From NCBI GenBank assembly GCA_010909165.1, contig MU008160.1, positions 1,674,001 through 1,738,000 on the forward strand: a stretch of DNA of 64,000 nucleotides, in the 5' to 3' direction. Numbering within the stretch: position 1 is the stretch's first letter; each line of letters starts with the position of its first letter. The DNA comes from Anthoceros angustus. Lineage: Eukaryota > Streptophyta > Anthocerotopsida > Anthocerotales > Anthocerotaceae. The notes under the pieces are model-generated. The model was given only the letters and a program-made list of their open reading frames with translations. It ran no database searches and had not been told where the DNA came from. The translations under genes were made by a program, and so were the position numbers. This document shows, one piece after another, positions 58,912 to 64,000 of the stretch.

Positions 58912-60217
58912 ATGGCGGCCGGAGCGGGGGACGCGTTCACACGGCCCAGGAAGGCGACTGCAATTGTGCTGGACAGCAGCACCCGGCAGACTTACGTGGG
59001 GGAGTTCGCTGCCAAGTATGCCGAGGTTGGTGTGGGCGGGAGAGTAGGGTGCCTAGAATGGAGAATGTAGCCACCGGGTTGGTCTGGTTGGATGGACGAC
59101 AAAGCTCAGGAAATGCAGGGCGTGGTCTGACAGGCTCTGCGCCAAGCCTGCGAGCAGTACGGGTACGAGTTCTACGACTCCCCCTACCAGCTCAACATTG
59201 TGGGAGTGAGGAATCCGTCGGACGACCCCGGGGCGTTCGACGACCACTTCGCCGTGGTTTACAGCACCGGGGAGGAGGGGGGGCAGCCGTCCGGTTGGGT
59301 GGTACTGTCTGCTTCTACAGCATTGGATGTGGCTGGTAATTTTGCTGGTGGATATGGGGTAAATGGGGATGTGCTGGAAATGTGTGTATGATGTACAAAC
59401 GTGGTTTCAGGTGACCAGCTACACGGCTTCTGTGGATCCGGGCAGAGCATGGCTGACAATGGGGTGGGGGGGACCCGGGGGCACGGCGATTCTCTGTCCT
59501 GGGCAGTATGTGGATGCCTATCAGGTACTGTTTGTCGCTGCAGGAGGATTGGGAGGAGGAGAAATGGAAGGACTGATTGTTTGCTGGTGGGCTTGTTGCT
59601 TGTCAGGTGGGCCTGCACAATGGGAAGTACGAGGCTCTGGTGCAGGAGCGCCCTGTGAAGGTGTGGAGGGACCACGACCGGGATGGGAAGCTTGATTTTG
59701 GAGAGCATGGAAGGTGGGGTGAGGTGAAGTGTTTGTCCTGCTTCAGTAGGTGGGGTTTCAGGCAGGTTGGCTGCCCGTACCTGATGTTCATGCTGGTGCT
59801 GATGCTCTGGTGTGGCAGTTTCGACGATGAAGGCCTGTTTGGTGTGAACATACATCACGCTGGGATCAAGGATACAGCGGAGTACAAGTTTCTGTTGACC
59901 AAGTATACGGATATGGTGGAGAAGTACTCGGCAGGATGTCAGGTTGCTGTGCTTTCCCTTTCTGTCTTGTTCGGTGATGTGAACTTGTTGGTGGTTCTGT
60001 TCTGGTCTTGTGGTTGCTGAAATTTGCTTCTGCTGTTTGTCAGGTGATTGCGACGGAAGAGGATTTCGGGCATTTCATGGAGACTGTGAAGCTGTCCGTG
60101 AGGAAGGGGCACAAGCCCTACTTCACCTACACGTTGTTCCAAGGGGAGGAAATGTGGGATACCATCTCGGGCCCCTTGCAACAAGCCAGACAGACTTTGC
60201 AACCGTATCTCACGTGA
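58912..60217 (+). CDS. YkuD-like (bacterial/phage-type) protein with six exons
   Basis: Exons 58912-59025, 59134-59298, 59411-59524, 59607-59713, 59819-59942 and 60044-60217 stay in phase and give ~265 aa. Signature stretches in order: YDSPYQLNIVGVRNPSDD, GGTAILCPGQYVDAYQVGLH, YEALVQERPVKVWRDHDRDG, FGVNIHHAG and EKYSAGCQVIAT. As I recall, this order (INxVGVR, GTAIL.PGQY, G.H...YEALVQ..PV.V.RD.DRD..LD, G.NIH, WSAGCQV) is that of uncharacterised bacterial and phage proteins. H...SxGC is the YkuD (L,D-transpeptidase fold) catalytic pattern. His in NIHH, Ser and Cys in SAGC are kept, so it may be active. The start ATG is uncertain; the N-terminal exon has no match. Introns show it is a resident nuclear gene. 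Confidence 0.7.
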
Positions 60218-60796
60218 TCTTGTTCTGCACTGTTGAGACACTGTGAGTTGAGTTAGAAGCAGAGTCACCATGCTACAAGACAGCAACTTGTGGCCTTCTC
60301 TGTCATTGAAACAATCAATAACCCAAGACCTTGGTAGGAATGACGCTCGCAACAATGCCAAATGTCATTCTAGAAGGGGAGGGTTTCCCAAGACGTTTTT
60401 GGTTGTGCAGATTGCCAACCCCGGGAACGAAATGTGCTTGCTAGATCTGCCTTTGAGAGCTTCTGCACTGCATCGCAACCATCCCGAGAAACAATGTGCA
60501 CACATCATCCCATACAGTCACAGAAACTTCTGCTTTCAGGTGCGAGATGCAATGAAACAACAGTAGTTGATTTGACACATTCTTCTGCGCAGTTTGTTAT
60601 TGGGAAGCACACCTTCGAGGGAGACAGGCAAGAGACAGTTTCATCTGCCTGTCCTCCGCGCAAAACAAGACATTTGATGAACCCCAGACATACCATCCTT
60701 TTCTAAGGTCTGTCAGGAGTGATTCAGACATCCAGATGCCTGCAGATTTGTACCCTCGAAGACGGCAGGAATTGAAGACAACACACCAACTCCATT
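60218..60796. other. Spacer between convergent genes
   Basis: 3' regions of the YkuD-like gene (+) and the kinesin gene (-). No additional gene recognised. Confidence 0.5.
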
Positions 60797-63700
60797 TCAG
60801 ACTCGCCTGTTGTAGGACAACTTGCTGCTGCACTCCAACGTCCACCGCCTCTGCCCTTTGCTGCTCGGTTTGGTAAAATTTGATGTCACCGGCTTCTCCA
60901 GCTTCTCGTTCCTGGTGAAGCTGCTTCTCACGTTCTCAGCTGCAGTGGGAAACTCCCTCTGGTCTGGTCTCACCGAGAAGCCTGTTTGAAAGTGTCTCAA
61001 GGAGCTGCTTCTGGACGTCCGCATCGATGGCTTGCTCGCATCCGCAACGGGAGCCTGAAACTGCTCGGCCATGTTGTGGTGCTGAGATCTGAGGACTCCT
61101 TCATCTGACGAGTGTCGGACTCTATGTTGAGGTTTTGCGTCCAAGCCTGCAGCATTCGTCTTGCCGGGAGACGGAAGGATGTTCTCTCTGATCCTTTGCC
61201 AGTGCTTGGATTGTGGGTCCAGACTGACTCTCCTCTCAGTTTCGATGGTGTGCCTTCTTTCCAGCTTCACCACAGAGCTGCTGGCGGCGCTGAGATTCAG
61301 GTCTGTGAATTTGCACCCGAAAGCCTTCCTGAGATGGGTTGCGCTCTTCTCTTCGATCTTGAGCACTCTGTCCCCGGTGCCTGCAAGCAGTGTGTCGAAG
61401 TCCTCTGATCCAAACCGATGCTTCCTCCGGCTGCTGGCGGTGGGAGTCATGAACCTTGGGAGAGATGCAGGAGTCATTACTGCTCTGGCTGCTGGCACAG
61501 TTCTCGCATGCGACTCGGGTTCGGCTATGGCGGCCAAGGAAGTCCTCACTCTGATAGGCGGGGGAGCCCTGGGAGTCTCAGGGATGGCTTCAGCTTCGAT
61601 GGGAGTGGCAGGTCGGGGCTCCTCGTGCTCCGACACAGCCTCTGCACCGATCTGTTCCGGACTAGCCTCAATTTCCTCTTCTTGCTCAAGTGCGGCAGCG
61701 ATTTCCTGACTGGCCAACAGTTCTCGCAATTCCTGCTCTTCCTTCAGCTTTGCGGCAGCTTCCTGCCTCGCCAGCTCCTCCTCTTCTACCCTGCGTTCCG
61801 CAGCTGCTACTTCCTTCGCTGCTCGGTCGTGGTTCTCTTGAATCTTGGCCTCGACTTTCTGGATCCTTTCACTGATCTTCTGGCACTCACTCTGGTAAGA
61901 CTTGATTTGCTTCAGCAGTGCAGCCATGGCTGCTTCTTTCTCTTCCTTCTCGGCCTGGAGAGGTGGAGCACAAGGTCTGGTGAGCAAATTTCACTCCATT
62001 TTAAAAGCAAGACTGGATGCCCAATTCAGCATTGTGCTTACCGCAGTGAGCTCCCTTCCCAGATTGACACCCTTGGCTCTCTTGCCGAAAGCCAGAGAGC
62101 AAGCAGTCTCACCCAGATCATCTTGCTTCGGACTCACATGCACCAACATAATGGTTTTGGAGTCCTCGCCTGCAATTTCTTCAATATGTTAGTGCACATA
62201 ACAGAGCTGGGAAAGGGCTGCGTCGACATCATGGGCTCGATGGACCAGCAGACTCACCCAAGGAATCCTGAAGAATTTGCGTCAGTTTGCTATTCCTGCG
62301 TGCAGTACAGAACGAAAGCTTCAACAGGCAAGTTTTTGATTCTTCCAGCGACTACACAAGCACAAGCAGCAGCAAGTCTGCTGCCAAGAACGAAGACCTG
62401 CCCCCATTCGAAGACCATACCTGAAGGGCACATGAGGCTGCTTCCTTTGCAGCGCACTGATCACGTCACAAAGTGCTGAGAGTGACATGTTGATGGACTT
62501 CCCTTCCTGCAGAGTCTGGCCCTTAGCTTGAGTCTTGAGCAGTCGCTCACTACCTCCCAGATCAATGAGCCACATCTTACTATTGGTCTTGCTGCCATCT
62601 GGATAGTTGCAGGTTATACTGATTCGCAGGAGGCTGCAACATGAGATACCCCAAAGTCAAGACACTCTGGCCCATGGCCTGCAATGCGAGACGAATATGT
62701 GACGAAAGACGATGCATCACAAGCTCACTCACCAATGAGACCTGCTGGAAGCCTCGTTGGCATTCGTCCAAGACGTGGATCTAGTCCGACTTCCGATGTG
62801 GTACAGCCTTTTTGCTTGCTGGAAATCGGAGACAGGAAGCTCCGACAGGTTCTCGACTTCGATGAACCCCGTCGGACCCATTTGAATTGACAGGCTGCGC
62901 ACAGGAAGGAACACCACACCGAAAGCGGTCATGTCCCATTCTAAAATTCAGCAGGTGCGTAACGCGTATGCAAGGAATGCGCATGCATGACGAGTCCTAC
63001 CACTTGGGAGGAGGGTCATTAATCCGGGTACGGCGAGGAACCAGCAGATCTCGCAAGGAGCCCATGTAGACTTCCAGCATGCTCAAGGAGTAGCTAAAAT
63101 GGGCGTCGCTCTCCTTGGACGCTTCGATGAAGAGCTGCTCCAATGTGCGAGGTACAACTCCCGGACAATCCTTGTTTCCCTCCTGGCATTCCAAAAGGCA
63201 ACCCAATCCATCAACATTCCTCACTCTCGCAGCAGGCATCAATCAACCTTCATCCCACCAGCACCAGCGACAACGCTAGCTACCCATACCATGGTGAAGG
63301 TCTTCCCAGTGCCAGTTTGCCCATACGCGAAAATGCACACATTGTGCCCATCCAGCGCCGACTGTATGATGGGCTGCACCTCGGAGAAGACATCATCTAG
63401 CAGCAAGACGGAGAACGAATCAAAACCAGCCCAGCCCAGGCTCTGCAACTTCCACCAGCCTGTCTCCGTCATGACACACCTGCCAGGAGACGTAGCTCAC
63501 TCACCTTGAGGTGCCACGGGATCAAACACTCTGTCAAATTGGAAGTCTTTGGCCACCTTCCCCGGCGCCGGGATGATGACCTTGTCAGCGTCAGGAGTGA
63601 CAAGAGGCCCAGTCCTAGCCCGACGTTCGTTGGGCAGTAGAGGCCTCACTCGACAAAAAACTCTGATATTCCCTGCAAACTCCACCGAATCCACTCCCAT

Positions 63701-64000
63701 CACCATACGCCCCATCCACCACCTCACCAGCAGCGAGGAAACAGACCGACCCTTCACCCACCTTTCAGATCCAGGTACCGGTTCAGGGTCGCCCTCCGCT
63801 TCACACTGGATGCGTTCAATGCTGCCCTCAACCTCCGAAGCTCAGCTGCAACAAGGAGGATAATGACGGTGAGCCCACAAAACCTGCATTTCCATTCCAC
63901 CAACCCAACAACCATCCCCGCGCTCCTTCGACAACCCACCTTCCAGCCGCTCGTTGGAGGCCGAGAACCCCTCGGACTCAGTTGGCGACAGCCCGCCCTC
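60797..64000 (-). CDS. Kinesin-14 motor protein (partial, N-terminus beyond right edge)
   Basis: The coding sequence enters at the right edge and stops at 60797. Exons recognised include 64000-63942, 63848-63759, ~63674-63505, a P-loop exon ~63400-63290, ~63180-63000, ~62900-62730, 62633-62421, 62295-62258, 62169-62042 and 61954-60797. Motor signatures: [16 protein letters not shown] (kinesin-14 neck-motor junction), [11 protein letters not shown] (P-loop), NEASSRSH (switch I), LIDLGGSER (switch II, usually DLAGSER) and [13 protein letters not shown]. The last exon encodes 385 aa after the motor: a Glu/Ala-rich coiled coil (~first 110 residues), a Pro/Ala-rich linker and a basic Ser-rich tail. 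The junction type indicates a minus-end-directed motor of the plant KIN-14 group, which has expanded in plants lacking dynein. Confidence 0.92.

Noticed and set aside
58563-58982. 139-codon - strand frame and overlapping + strand frames upstream of the YkuD-like gene
   Set aside because: High GC leaves several frames open at once; none shows family similarity. Part may be 5' exon or promoter of the + gene.

Overview
This is a nuclear segment from a green plant, probably a non-seed land plant or streptophyte relative. The evidence is intron-rich genes with GT-AG introns, many of about 80-120 bp. It includes plant families (WIYLD-domain proteins, a SYP81-type syntaxin, a PLS-type PPR gene, an OSB-like PDF motif), a telo-box in a promoter, and a Ty1/copia retrotransposon primed by initiator tRNA-Met. 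The species cannot be fixed from sequence alone. Gene models below were built by hand by joining open frames at GT-AG sites that keep phase and family similarity.

Left part (1-24 kb): the 3' end of an unknown + strand gene; WIYLD/RRM gene 1 on the - strand; a small membrane protein; a 981-aa fusion of a BtuF-like metal/cobalamin receptor with an asparagine-synthase-like PP-loop domain; ribosomal protein uL1 (RPL10A); a decayed PPR gene abutting an OSB-like remnant; organellar bL20; SYP81; and an importin-13-like karyopherin in 14 exons.

Middle (24-42 kb): GPI ethanolamine phosphate transferase 1 (PIG-N), a second longer WIYLD/RRM paralogue, a repeat-rich spacer with a tRNA-like sequence, then a head-to-head pair: a DnaJ-type zinc-finger membrane protein and the mannosyltransferase ALG3. 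PIG-N, ALG3 and SYP81 all serve the ER.

Right part: 42.4-54.9 kb is a rearranged copia element of about 12 kb. Two 5' LTR+PBS copies lie in tandem, followed by repeated GA-rich units, RNase H remnants, a polypurine tract and a 3' LTR. 54.9-58.9 kb is gene-poor. At 58.9-60.2 kb lies a six-exon gene whose product resembles bacterial and phage YkuD-like proteins, a strong candidate for horizontal transfer. The window ends in a kinesin-14 gene that runs off the right edge.

Most notable observations: the WIYLD + multi-RRM family present twice, the BtuF-AsnB-TM fusion, the YkuD-like gene with introns, the retroelement copies that differ mainly by small indels at CAG/CTG trinucleotides, and a 147-nt nested foldback carried inside the retroelement.
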